In this document: positions 1 to 8,368 of the stretch, piece after piece
Numbering within the stretch: position 1 is the stretch's first letter
Layout: every line of letters starts with the position of its first letter
Assembly (NCBI GenBank): GCA_945885645.1
Contig: CAMCYV010000003.1
Coordinates: 1-35,558, forward strand
Reading direction: 5' to 3'
Origin: Bifidobacterium breve
Lineage (GTDB): Bacteria; Actinomycetota; Actinomycetes; S36-B12
Length of the DNA stretch: 35,558 nt
Notes under the pieces: model-generated
The model's input: the letters and a program-made list of their open reading frames with translations, nothing else
Told to the model about the DNA's origin: nothing
The model's database searches: none
Position numbers and translations under genes: made by a program

Positions 1-245
1 TCCGCGTTACACAATTGATGAACTCGGTGATTGCGCAAAGCGCCGAGATGGGTGCCCTACCTATTTTGTTTGCGGCCACCGCTCCTGGATTGCCCAATGA
101 CAGTTTTGTTGGTCCGGCCGATAAATGGCAAACCCGCGGCTACCCCACCTTGGTGGATCGAACCGATGCCGCCAAAGATCCCCTTTCAGCACGAAGGCTG
201 TGGGATTGGTCCGAAGAAATCACCGGAGTGAACTACCCGTTTTAG
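1..245 (+). CDS. Short-chain dehydrogenase/reductase, C-terminal fragment (5' end outside window)
   Basis: This is the last ~80 residues of an NAD(P)-dependent short-chain dehydrogenase; the Rossmann fold and the catalytic Tyr-x3-Lys lie upstream of the window. The frame is open from base 3 to the TAG at 243-245. The visible tail carries the pattern of retinol dehydrogenase/protochlorophyllide reductase-like SDRs: a helix ending EMGALPILFAATAP, then a GP..KW..RGYP stretch, then ARRLWDWSEEITGV close to the C-terminus. The substrate cannot be told from this part. It converges directly on the minus-strand MFS gene, whose stop codon begins at the very next base, with no room for a separate terminator. 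It is probably not part of the CoA operon. I am confident of the family and have no basis for a specific function. Confidence 0.8.
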   Translation, partial: RVTQLMNSVIAQSAEMGALPILFAATAPGLPNDSFVGPADKWQTRGYPTLVDRTDAAKDPLSARRLWDWSEEITGVNYPF

Positions 246-1427
246 TTAGGTCAATCGACTGATCCACCTTCTGGACCCAATTCCCACGTACAGTGCAAGT
301 ACCGCACAAAGCGCGCCGGCTCCAAACACCACGGTAGTAATTGATGCAATACCGATGATCGGTCCCGCGCTTAACGCAGTAACACCCAAAGCACCAAACG
401 CAACCGCCAAGTAAGCAGAATAGATCTCAGCACGCCGATTTTTTGGAGAGATAATTCCAACGTAAGCAGCTGAACCCATTAGGCACAGCCCAGCTCCCGC
501 ACCCACCACCATGGAGCCAACAACCATGAGCCCGGCTATGGCAGTCAGTGATGCAATCATCACTGCCGTCCAACCCAACGCAACGGAACTCAGTCCAGCG
601 GTCATCGAAACGGCGGGGTGAAGGTTTCGACCAAAAATTTGAACGACGGCAAGCATGAGCAGGACAAGTGAGACGAGTAGACCTACATAAGCCTCAGAAG
701 TCCAACCAACTGTCCCAGCAAGATTGGAACCGAAGGAACCATAAATACCCATGCACAGGTTTGTTCCGAGAACGGTTGCCGCTGCGATGGAAAAAGTGAG
801 CCAGATTGAGCGAGGTAGGCGAATAGGCCGGACCAATCTCGCGTCCCGCTTGCGCGGTATAACGTCCTTGGATTTGATAAGTAACACTGCTGGAATGATT
901 AAAATAATGAACACCATGAGATAAGGCGCAATTAACGGATAGGGAGTTGCGTCAGCTAACGCGCCCGCCATGAGCGGTCCCACCGCAGATCCACCTGCCA
1001 CCGAAAGTGTGTTTACAAGGGATCCGCGGGATAGTCCGCCAGGGTGGGATTCCATTAACGTGGCAGCTCCCGCGCCTGCAGCCAATGCTGCTCCTATTCC
1101 TTGTAGGAAACGCCCCAACAGCAGAAGCGGGTACGACACCGCGAACATCATCGTGATGAGGGCAACAGCAATCAACAACGTTGCGATCAATAACGTGTCG
1201 CGGCGTCCGAAGCGATCAGATAGGCCTCCCAACAAGATAAGAGTGATAACCACGCCGATGGGATAAGCCGAAAAAGCTAGCCCAATATATCCATCACTGA
1301 TCCCCCACATTTGCTGATACAACGGGTATAAAGGTGTGGGAGTAAAGCTCATCACCATGACAACAAAAAGTAAAGTTGCTGTGCCCAATAGCAGTGGCCA
1401 CGGATGTGCCAGTGCTACCCGTCGCAT
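246..1427 (-). CDS. Major facilitator superfamily transporter
   Basis: A 393-residue integral membrane protein with about twelve hydrophobic segments, the usual MFS size. The loop after the second segment carries motif A (GGLSDRFGRRDTLL, about residues 67-80), and LLLGRFLQGIGAALAAG matches the fourth helix. A basic stretch around residues 185-205 (KSKDVIPRKRDARLVR) fits the central cytoplasmic loop. The ATG at 1427 has AAGG about eight bases upstream. It is the last gene of the long minus-strand operon, 22 bp after the E1-like gene, so it probably moves a substrate or product of that pathway, import or efflux unknown. The sequence resembles drug-efflux-type MFS members, but that label is weak evidence for substrate. 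Confidence 0.9.
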   Translation of the reverse strand: MRRVALAHPWPLLLGTATLLFVVMVMSFTPTPLYPLYQQMWGISDGYIGLAFSAYPIGVVITLILLGGLSDRFGRRDTLLIATLLIAVALITMMFAVSYPLLLLGRFLQGIGAALAAGAGAATLMESHPGGLSRGSLVNTLSVAGGSAVGPLMAGALADATPYPLIAPYLMVFIILIIPAVLLIKSKDVIPRKRDARLVRPIRLPRSIWLTFSIAAATVLGTNLCMGIYGSFGSNLAGTVGWTSEAYVGLLVSLVLLMLAVVQIFGRNLHPAVSMTAGLSSVALGWTAVMIASLTAIAGLMVVGSMVVGAGAGLCLMGSAAYVGIISPKNRRAEIYSAYLAVAFGALGVTALSAGPIIGIASITTVVFGAGALCAVLALYVGIGSRRWISRLT

Positions 1428-1449
1428 CGAAAAGCCTTAATTAGCTCTG

Positions 1450-3840
1450 TTAACTCTGTGTTTCAAGTGCACCAATTGCCGCATTTACGATTGAACCAGA
1501 ATTGAGGTCATTGAGTTCGTAAAGGTCAGGGACGGTGCCGCTTTGCCCAAACCCATCAACACCCAAACTTGCGCCAGTTACTCCGAGCGCACTGCCGAGC
1601 CACGCTAAGGCGTGGCTCGCACCGTCTTGAATGGTGACAATCGGTGCCCGCTCTGGGAATGCAACTCGTAACGCCCCCGGGACACTCGGCGTCGTGGCAG
1701 TGCGGACTCCCTGCCGAATCGTTCGTTGCCAAGCGGTGTACCAACGATCAGGACTCGTAATGTCAACAACGTGAGCCGCAATTCCCTCTTCGGCTAACTC
1801 AGCTGAAGCTGCAAGCACTTCCGGCATTACTGCACCGCAGGCCACGAGGTGCACGATGGGCACGTGTTGGCCTTCATTGCGAAGTCCACAGAGTTCCGGG
1901 TAAGTTTCAAATGCGTCGACGAGGCGGTAGCCGCCGGAAAGTACCTGTCGACGAATAACCGGCTCTCCCATTCGCTCAACGGCTTTGGTAAATGCACCCT
2001 GATCAATAGGTCGCGTTGTGAGTCGGAAGTAATAAGCGCCCTCATTGCTTGGAGTTGCAGTTGGGTTGTGCACGTTTCCCGCAGCGATACGAGCTAGGGC
2101 ATCACACAACAACCAATCCAGTGCGCCACCAAATGTCGGTTCGATGTAGGTCAGATTGGGTAATTCCATCCCCACACTTGGAGTGATCGTCGACTGATGC
2201 GCGCCCCCCTCTGGCGCCAAAGTGACTCCACTGGGAGTACCTGCCACGATGAACCGCGCACCCGAGTAAACGGAATAAATGAGTGCATCGAGTCCGCGCA
2301 AGACAAACGGGTCGTACACCGTGCCAATGGGTAGTAGCGGTTGGCGAGAAAGATCCCACGACAAGCCGAGCTGGCCGAGGAGTAGGAAAAGGTTCATCTC
2401 CGAAATTCCAAGCTCAATATGCTGCCCGGTTGGGCCCTCCGCCCATTTCATCACTGGATCTTCCGACCACATTCGTCTCTCGGTTGGGCTAAAAACACCC
2501 ACTTTATTGATGAAGCCACCCAGGTTTGTGCTGGTCGCGACGTCTGGGGCTGTGGTCACCAAATAACGGCGCACGGATTCATCGCGCGCTAGGTCAACAA
2601 GAATTCGTCCAAATGCTTCTTGAGTACTCATGTCTTTATTGGTTCTCAGCCCCACGGAATTCGGGATCGTGACATCGAGTCGAGAATCGCGGGGTGCCCG
2701 GGTTAGCGATTCGCGCCGGCGATTACACAAAATTCCTGCTGGAGTTGCAGGATCAAATCGATCCCACTCGGTGTACTCCGTTAGGTCCAGACCAGTTCGC
2801 AATTTATGAATTTGCTCTTCGGTGAGCAACGCAGAGTGATTGCGTGGATGACCAGCCATGGGTAGACCCCAGCCTTTGACTGTGTAGGCAAAGATCACAC
2901 TGGGTCGATCCACCTCTTTTTCGCACGCTTCATAGGCCTCAATCAACGATGCCAAATCATGGCCTCCGAGGTCGGTAACAAGTGCTGTCAAGTCTTCATC
3001 GGGAATGTCACGGGTAAAAGCCTCGACTTCTGCTGGTGCACCTTCCAGAAAGCGTGCTCGAACTTCCGGGGCTGCGAGACCGAACAGAGACTGGTATTGC
3101 TCATTGGACATTTGATCAATCCAATCGCGCAGGCACTCACCTCCGGGCTGTTCAAAGGCTTGGCGTAACTTGCGGCCGTATTTCAACTCAATTACATGCC
3201 AACCCGCAGCCTCAAAGTGGCCACGCCATTGCATCATTCGGGTGCCAGGAACTACCCGGTCTAAAGATTGTCGATTGAAGTCGACAATCCACATGCTATT
3301 TCCGAGGCCCTCGGTTGCGTGATCTGCGATGGCCTCCCAGATATTTCCTTCATCGAGTTCGGCGTCACCGAGCAGGGCGATATAGCGGGAGGCGGTGCGG
3401 TCACCAAAATGCGCATCAACGTAACGCCTTGTTGTGGCTGCAAAAAGTGGCGCCGCAACTCCCAGACCGACGGAGCCCGTAGAGAAATCAACCTCGTCGG
3501 GATCCTTGGTGCGTGATGGATATGACTGTAAACCACCCTTAGCGCGCAATGTTGTCAAATAAGAACGATCGAGATTACCGAGGAGGTACTGGATCGAATG
3601 GAAAGCGGGTGAAGCATGTGGCTTGACCGATACGCGGTCTTCCGAATTGAGATAGTGGAAGTAGAGCGCGGTCAGCGCGCTAACCAGTGACGCACTTGAC
3701 GCCTGGTGGCCGCCAACCTTGATGCCATCAATATTGGGGCGTTCCCTATTTGCGTGATCAATCATTCGCACAGCAAGCCACAGCACGCGATTCTGAACTT
3801 CTTCCAGGACTTCTAACTCCTGTAAAGATTCATCTTTCAT
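1450..3840 (-). CDS. Thiamine-diphosphate 2-oxoacid dehydrogenase E1-like protein (AceE/transketolase type)
   Basis: A 796-residue single-chain ThDP enzyme related to homodimeric pyruvate dehydrogenase E1 and transketolase. Visible features are HASPAFHSIQYLLGNLD near residue 75, FSTGSVGLGVAAPLFAA near 120, and the ThDP/Mg motif GDAELDEGN near 158 closing with VDFNRQSLD about 25 residues on. A pyrimidine-binding region (ELGISEMNLFLLLGQLGLS) lies in the second half, followed by a transketolase-like C-terminal domain. It is about 100 residues shorter than classical AceE (~890). I chose the ATG at 3840 because GAGAGG lies seven bases upstream; a TTG at 3855 in frame is less convincing. No E2 or E3 gene is nearby, so it either borrows the housekeeping complex or uses another acceptor. 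The CitE-like lyase just upstream could supply its 2-oxoacid (inference). Confidence 0.82.
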   Translation of the reverse strand: MKDESLQELEVLEEVQNRVLWLAVRMIDHANRERPNIDGIKVGGHQASSASLVSALTALYFHYLNSEDRVSVKPHASPAFHSIQYLLGNLDRSYLTTLRAKGGLQSYPSRTKDPDEVDFSTGSVGLGVAAPLFAATTRRYVDAHFGDRTASRYIALLGDAELDEGNIWEAIADHATEGLGNSMWIVDFNRQSLDRVVPGTRMMQWRGHFEAAGWHVIELKYGRKLRQAFEQPGGECLRDWIDQMSNEQYQSLFGLAAPEVRARFLEGAPAEVEAFTRDIPDEDLTALVTDLGGHDLASLIEAYEACEKEVDRPSVIFAYTVKGWGLPMAGHPRNHSALLTEEQIHKLRTGLDLTEYTEWDRFDPATPAGILCNRRRESLTRAPRDSRLDVTIPNSVGLRTNKDMSTQEAFGRILVDLARDESVRRYLVTTAPDVATSTNLGGFINKVGVFSPTERRMWSEDPVMKWAEGPTGQHIELGISEMNLFLLLGQLGLSWDLSRQPLLPIGTVYDPFVLRGLDALIYSVYSGARFIVAGTPSGVTLAPEGGAHQSTITPSVGMELPNLTYIEPTFGGALDWLLCDALARIAAGNVHNPTATPSNEGAYYFRLTTRPIDQGAFTKAVERMGEPVIRRQVLSGGYRLVDAFETYPELCGLRNEGQHVPIVHLVACGAVMPEVLAASAELAEEGIAAHVVDITSPDRWYTAWQRTIRQGVRTATTPSVPGALRVAFPERAPIVTIQDGASHALAWLGSALGVTGASLGVDGFGQSGTVPDLYELNDLNSGSIVNAAIGALETQS

Positions 3841-3873
3841 CGTCACACCTCTCAATCCACCAGTTTTTTTACT

Positions 3874-4731
3874 TTAACGCGCTGCTAGTCCAAGTTCGAG
3901 TACTCGCCGCGCTGATCGAGCACTTGCTTCGTCAATCATTCGTCCATTCGCATCCAGGGCGACCCCAGATCCTTCCCGGATCGCCATGTTCATGCGATCG
4001 AGAAGATCTTGGGCGCCACTTAGCTGTTCACTGGTCGGTGTGAACATCTCATTTACGATCGTAACCTGATCTGGGTGAATGCAGGCCCTTCCGACAAAAC
4101 CTTGACCGATAACGGTTTGCGTTGAACTTCGGAAAGCATCAAGATCACGAAACTCGGTCGAAACCGGTCCAATGGGAGACAAAATCCCGGCCGCAATACT
4201 CTCAACCACGATCCGACTCCGGATCGGAGCCAAGTGCAGATCCACGTCGCCACTCAAACCAAGGTCTGCGGCAAGATCCACCTCCCCCACCTGAAGCTGT
4301 ACAACTCGCTGGGCTGACACGATGGAACTCAGCCGTGTCAGCCCAACCGCAGATTCAATTAAGGGAATAACCGGCCATTGACCCTCCACCAGGCCATGTT
4401 CTTTTTCGGCGGACAAGAGGACCTTAATAATCGGAGTCAACTCAGATGGATCATCGACTTTGGGCACACAAATCCCGGTCAATCCAGGAAGTGCCACGGC
4501 TGCAGTGTCATCTACACCCATGGCGCCTTGATTAACCCGAACCCAGACCTGCGCACGGCCATGATCACCGTTTCGTACCCAGTCGGCTACGAGCGACCGC
4601 GCTTCAACCTTACGATCGAGTGAAACAGCATCCTCGAGATCGAGGACGAGCGCATCTGCACCCTTTGCAACCGCTTTTTCGAATCGCTCTGGCCGGTCAC
4701 CCGGTACATAGAGCCAACTGCGCACAATCAC
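3874..4731 (-). CDS. CitE-like CoA-ester lyase (HpcH/HpaI aldolase family)
   Basis: A 285-residue TIM-barrel lyase of the citrate lyase beta/malyl-CoA/citramalyl-CoA lyase family, which splits 3-hydroxyacyl-CoAs into an acyl-CoA and an oxoacid. The N-terminus has the family hallmark (RSWLYVPGDRPERFEKA, then GADALVLDLEDAV). Likely catalytic or metal positions are the Arg in VWVRVNQ, the Glu in PLIESAVGL and the Asp in GEVDLAADLGLSGDVD. The GTG start at 4731 overlaps the TGA of the preceding acyl-CoA dehydrogenase by four bases (GTGA), so translation is probably coupled. With a CoA-transferase and MaoC hydratases in the same operon it fits the cleavage step of a citramalyl-CoA or beta-methylmalyl-CoA type route. 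Substrate assignment is inference. Confidence 0.88.
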   Translation of the reverse strand: MIVRSWLYVPGDRPERFEKAVAKGADALVLDLEDAVSLDRKVEARSLVADWVRNGDHGRAQVWVRVNQGAMGVDDTAAVALPGLTGICVPKVDDPSELTPIIKVLLSAEKEHGLVEGQWPVIPLIESAVGLTRLSSIVSAQRVVQLQVGEVDLAADLGLSGDVDLHLAPIRSRIVVESIAAGILSPIGPVSTEFRDLDAFRSSTQTVIGQGFVGRACIHPDQVTIVNEMFTPTSEQLSGAQDLLDRMNMAIREGSGVALDANGRMIDEASARSARRVLELGLAAR

Positions 4732-5891
4732 TTAACTGAAGTCTTTCCAGAAATTAGAGACTTGGCGATGATCGTCTTCATGATGTCGTTAGTTCCCTCG
4801 CCGATGCTCATCAAAATCGCATCACGGTAGAGACGCTCAACTACGTATTCGGTTGAGTAGCCATAGCCACCATGAACACGCATTGCCTCCATCGAAGCTG
4901 AAATTGCTGCTTCGGATGCGAAGTACTTGGCCATACCGGCTTCCATGTCGACTCTCTCGCCATTGTCTGCCTTTGACGCTGCCCAATAGGTGAGGAGTCG
5001 CGCAGCTTGAAGGTTGGTAGCAATATCTGCCAACTTCAACTGGATCGCCTGGAAATCTGAAATCGGTTGACCGAATGCTTCGCGCTGCTTTGAGTAAGAC
5101 AATGCTGCATCCCACGCGGCCTGCGCGATACCCACGCTGCGTGCGGCTATGTTCAATCGGCCTATCTCAAGCCCGGAGAGAACCTGCTGCATTCCTCGGC
5201 CTTCAACACCACCGAGTAAAGCCGAAACCGGGACTCGGACATTGTCGAGAATTACTTCGCAGGACTCAGTTCCCTTGTAACCAAGTTTTCCAATGTCCTT
5301 GCTGACCGAGAATCCTTCGGATGTTGCATCAACGAGCATTACACTCATGCCTTTGTGGCGTGGCTCAGCGGTTGGATCGGTCTTGACCAGCACCGGAAGA
5401 ACATTGGCGTGACGGGCGTTAGTAATCCATGTCTTTGTGCCGTTAATGACGTAATGATCACCATCGAGGCGGGCTGTTGTCGCGATGCCCTGAAGGTCAG
5501 TTCCTGCACCTGGCTCAGTGAGTCCAATTCCGGTGCGCCATTCGCCCGTTGCTAACTTCGGCAGGATCGAGCTCTTCTGCTCCTCGGTACCGTGATGGGC
5601 AATCATCCAGGCTGCAAGCCCATGGCTGCCCAAGATTCCAGCGATACCCATCCAGCCCCTGGCAATTTCTTCGTACACCAGACAGAAAGACACCATGTCC
5701 AGGTTGAGACCGCCATATTCCTCGGGAATAGTGATACCAAAGAGACCCATCGCTTTCATATGGTCAACAATTTCAGTTGGATACCGACCTGAATGCTCCC
5801 ACTCAATTGCTACCGGCATGATCTCTTTGTCTACGAAGGACCGAAGTGCCTTTTGAAAAGCTCTTTGTTCCTCATTTAATCCGAAATCCAT
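4728..5891 (-). CDS. Acyl-CoA dehydrogenase
   Basis: A 387-residue FAD-dependent acyl-CoA dehydrogenase of normal length. It begins MDFGLNEEQRAFQKALRSFVDKEI, and shows the FAD/substrate motif GIGLTEPGAGTDLQG near residue 137 and WITNARHANVLPV near 172. The C-terminal block GYGYSTEYVVERLYRDA is followed by SIGEGTNDIMK, where the Glu of EGT matches the catalytic base of medium/short-chain enzymes. It would introduce a 2,3-double bond into an acyl-CoA, passing electrons to an electron-transfer flavoprotein encoded elsewhere. The start is well supported: AAGGAG lies seven bases before the ATG. It sits 17 bp after the OB-fold gene and overlaps the CitE-like gene by four bases. It is the most canonical of the three acyl-CoA dehydrogenases here. 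Confidence 0.94.
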   Translation of the reverse strand: MDFGLNEEQRAFQKALRSFVDKEIMPVAIEWEHSGRYPTEIVDHMKAMGLFGITIPEEYGGLNLDMVSFCLVYEEIARGWMGIAGILGSHGLAAWMIAHHGTEEQKSSILPKLATGEWRTGIGLTEPGAGTDLQGIATTARLDGDHYVINGTKTWITNARHANVLPVLVKTDPTAEPRHKGMSVMLVDATSEGFSVSKDIGKLGYKGTESCEVILDNVRVPVSALLGGVEGRGMQQVLSGLEIGRLNIAARSVGIAQAAWDAALSYSKQREAFGQPISDFQAIQLKLADIATNLQAARLLTYWAASKADNGERVDMEAGMAKYFASEAAISASMEAMRVHGGYGYSTEYVVERLYRDAILMSIGEGTNDIMKTIIAKSLISGKTSVK

Positions 5892-5908
5892 TACTGATCT
5901 CCTTTTAC

Positions 5909-6319
5909 TTATTGTTGTTTACTGTTAATTACTTGGAAAACTGGAAGTTGATGCCCGTCACTGAGAGAATCCCAAGCAAGGGTCACGGGTAAATCACAGG
6001 CAAGTTCAGATTCTTCTGCTCCAACAATGCGTGTCAACATGGTGGGGCCCTCAGATAGTTGAACTCGGGCAATGACATACGGGGCTGTGAAGGCCGGGCT
6101 GGGTGCTCGATGTACAACGGTATAACTGTCAACAACGCCTTGGCCGGCAGACTCCACCCAGTGGAGTTGGCTGCCTGCACATTGAATGCAGACCGCTCGC
6201 GGGTAGTGCTGGACATGTTGGCACTCGAGGCACGTTTGCAACAGAAATTTGCCCTCTTTTGTTGCTTCCCACCATGGGGTGGTGATGTCATCGGGAATTG
6301 GCAACACTTGTTCGCTCAT
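5909..6319 (-). CDS. Zn-ribbon/OB-fold protein (DUF35, ChsH2-like)
   Basis: A 136-residue DUF35 protein. The N-terminal rubredoxin-like zinc ribbon uses CLECQHVQHYPRAVCIQC (two CxxC pairs around residues 34-51). The rest is a compact beta-rich OB fold with the family's VDSYTVVHRAPSPAF and APYVIARVQLSEGP strings. Such proteins do not act alone: they hold a thiolase or Ltp partner and bind acyl-CoA, as ChsH2 does for Ltp2 in steroid side-chain degradation. Here the ATG overlaps the TGA of the thiolase-like gene (ATGA, 6316-6319), so the two are probably made in equal amounts and form one complex. The CoA substrate is unknown. Confidence 0.9.
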   Translation of the reverse strand: MSEQVLPIPDDITTPWWEATKEGKFLLQTCLECQHVQHYPRAVCIQCAGSQLHWVESAGQGVVDSYTVVHRAPSPAFTAPYVIARVQLSEGPTMLTRIVGAEESELACDLPVTLAWDSLSDGHQLPVFQVINSKQQ

Positions 6320-7461
6320 CGGTCCACCCCTAACAAAACTGTTGCGTGAGTCGATAATATTCCGCCGGTTCCGTGTGCCAGAGCAACCTGCGGATTGCTC
6401 ACTTGGCGAGCACCCGCTTCACCACGCAATTGACGCACTGCTTCGACGAGTAACAAAACACCGTATTGCCCTGGGTGACAGTAGGAAAGTCCGCCACCAC
6501 TTGTATTCAGGGGAATGTCTCCACCTGGTCGAACTCGATCCGAAGCAACAAGGGATGCTGCTTCACCTGGTTCACAAAACCCGAGTGCCTCTAAACTCAA
6601 AAGCACCGTAATTGTGAAGGAGTCGTAGAGAGCGACAACATCAACGTCGGAAGGGCTTAATCCCGCAAGCGAAAATGCAGCTTTCCCGCTAGCGACCGCA
6701 CCCGTTGGCAGAAGTGGCACTTGGCTCATCGAAGTATTGGTGGTCGATTCCCCGTATCCGAGAATTTGAACGGGCGGCTTTGCCAAATCACGGGCTCGTT
6801 CCAATGAAGTTACCACGACCGCACCACCGCCATCGGTCACCAAGCAACAGTCTGCGGTCGTCAGTGGTGACGACATCATGGGGGCTGCAAGTACTTCATC
6901 TACCGTCAAAGGCCCAGCGTCGTATCGAAACGCTTTCGGGTTAAGCAATGCCCACTCCCGCGCGAGCACCGCGACTTGGGCCAAATCAGCGCGAGTAGCT
7001 CCATAGTCATGCATGTATCGCTGGGCCGCCATGGCGTAGTAAGACAGTGGGAACAGCGGACCGTATGGGCTTTCGAATTGCGCCTCGGGTGTGTGGGTTT
7101 CCACAACTCCCCCGAGTGAACGGGAGCGCGCTGATCGTTGATTCGAAGCAAAGGAGATCACGATGGTTGAGGCTTGCCCCGCAGCGATTGCCTGAGATGC
7201 TCGGGCAATATACATCTCGTAGGCACTGCCGCCTGCAAAAGTTGAATCGCTCCAACTTGGCTGGATGCCCAGATAGTCAGCGACCTGAGTTGCTGAGAAC
7301 CGCGAAACCCCACTGGTTGCAAGACCATCAACGTCGGATAAAGACAATCCAGCATCGGCCAAGGCTCGGGTGATGGCCTGCGACTGCAGTGTAAGTATCG
7401 ACGCGTTAGTGACTCCAAGATCGGACTCAGCAGCGCCGACAATAGCCGTGTTTGCACTCAC
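6316..7461 (-). CDS. Thiolase-superfamily lipid-transfer-like protein (Ltp/SCP2 thiolase type)
   Basis: A 381-residue protein of the SCP2-thiolase/Ltp branch. It has the N-terminal GAAESDLG and TLQSQAITRALADAGLSLSDVDGL typical of this branch, and a C-terminal GGLSYCHPGQYG block holding the conserved His. The nucleophilic Cys region reads FAGGSAYEMYIARASQAIAAG, without the Cys of true thiolases, and the C-terminal CxG region reads HGTGG. A thiolytic reaction is therefore unlikely; family knowledge points to a retro-aldolase (Ltp2) or an acyl-CoA-binding role. The GTG start overlaps the upstream stop (GTGA, 7458-7461), and the next gene encodes the OB-fold partner. Both MaoC hydratase subunits immediately precede it, the set expected of a ChsH1/ChsH2/Ltp2-like hydratase-aldolase complex. 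Confidence 0.88.
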   Translation of the reverse strand: MSANTAIVGAAESDLGVTNASILTLQSQAITRALADAGLSLSDVDGLATSGVSRFSATQVADYLGIQPSWSDSTFAGGSAYEMYIARASQAIAAGQASTIVISFASNQRSARSRSLGGVVETHTPEAQFESPYGPLFPLSYYAMAAQRYMHDYGATRADLAQVAVLAREWALLNPKAFRYDAGPLTVDEVLAAPMMSSPLTTADCCLVTDGGGAVVVTSLERARDLAKPPVQILGYGESTTNTSMSQVPLLPTGAVASGKAAFSLAGLSPSDVDVVALYDSFTITVLLSLEALGFCEPGEAASLVASDRVRPGGDIPLNTSGGGLSYCHPGQYGVLLLVEAVRQLRGEAGARQVSNPQVALAHGTGGILSTHATVLLGVDR

Positions 7462-7865
7462 GAAAGTTTCACCTCCGCATGACCACTTGCTGCAGTCCCC
7501 ACAACTTCTCCTTCAGAATCGAGGATATGCACGGTGAGGTCACACTGCAGTACACCTGACTCGACAGATACTGTGACGCCGTCACAACGGACAGCGCTTC
7601 CCGCCTCCACCGGCGTTAAGAATCGGAAACCAAGTTTTGTGAGCCGGGCGTCAGGTCCAACCCAGTCTTGTATGCATTGAGCCATGAGCGCACCGAGCAT
7701 CTGTCCGTCAACGATCGGTGCCACAAACCCAGTGCTACGGATGTAATCCATGTCGTAATGCAATCGATGCCAGTCCCACGTGGCCCCTGCATAAGCGACC
7801 ATGTCGGTAATGTCGATCCGTCGATCCAGTGGCGGCACTGGTGTTCCCGCAATCAACGAAGTCAT
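7458..7865 (-). CDS. MaoC-family hot-dog hydratase subunit
   Basis: A 135-residue single hot-dog domain. The hydratase-2 active-site region reads YAGATWDWHRLHYDMDY (residues ~25-41), with Asp and His at the usual catalytic spacing although the classical GDxNPxH string is altered to WDWHRLH. VDGQMLGALMAQCIQDWVG is the central helix. I take the ATG at 7865, not an upstream TTG at 7889, because the ATG overlaps the preceding stop as ATGA, the pattern throughout this operon. Alone it is half of a double hot-dog enzyme; its partner is probably the FAS1-type subunit encoded just before it. It is expected to hydrate an enoyl-CoA or dehydrate a 3-hydroxyacyl-CoA. Confidence 0.87.
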   Translation of the reverse strand: MTSLIAGTPVPPLDRRIDITDMVAYAGATWDWHRLHYDMDYIRSTGFVAPIVDGQMLGALMAQCIQDWVGPDARLTKLGFRFLTPVEAGSAVRCDGVTVSVESGVLQCDLTVHILDSEGEVVGTAASGHAEVKLS

Positions 7866-8368
7866 GATGCGATCCCTCGAGACTGGCAAATCAAGGTCTC
7901 TACATTAGTAACCAGCAGCTCGCCAAGTTGATTTGTGTATTCCGCGATTGAAGTCACAATCACCATCGGTGTTCCCTTGGATGACGTTCGCTCAACCATG
8001 TCATCGATTCGCCACGTGACGGTGAGAATGTCCTCGGGGCGCACTGCTTGATGAAAAGTGTATTCATTTCCACCGCGCAGCAGCCGCGTTCTAGGAACTT
8101 CGAGGTCCCAACCGTGCCCTGCATATCCCGTCGATTCCTTCGGCAAATTTGCGTATTGATTCGTTTCGCATACGAGTGTGGGTGGAGCAATGACTCCGTC
8201 GTAACCGTGCTCTCGGGCAAAATGATCGTCCGTGTATAGGGGGTTGTGATCACCGATGGCTAACGCGAAATATCGAAATGCAGCCTTCCCTATAGGTTCG
8301 GGTGCGACATAGACCCGTGTCTCGCCAATGCGAGCTCTCAGTTCACCTGTCAGAATTGTGTCGCTCAT
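7862..8368 (-). CDS. FAS1-type dehydratase/MaoC N-terminal-domain hot-dog protein
   Basis: A 168-residue hot-dog protein of the MaoC N-terminal (FAS1_DH_region) type. The key string is FALAIGDHNPLYTDD (about residues 32-46): the Asp-Asn-Pro is kept, but the usual His is Tyr, typical of the non-catalytic partner of a split hydratase. VIAPPTLVCETNQ and RLLRGGNEYTFHQAVRPEDIL follow as in this family. I start at the ATG at 8368 (ATGA overlap with the RidA-fusion stop); the longer frame to 8452 would run inside that gene. It probably forms a heterodimer with the adjacent MaoC subunit, supplying substrate binding while the partner supplies catalysis. Confidence 0.87.
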   Translation of the reverse strand: MSDTILTGELRARIGETRVYVAPEPIGKAAFRYFALAIGDHNPLYTDDHFAREHGYDGVIAPPTLVCETNQYANLPKESTGYAGHGWDLEVPRTRLLRGGNEYTFHQAVRPEDILTVTWRIDDMVERTSSKGTPMVIVTSIAEYTNQLGELLVTNVETLICQSRGIAS

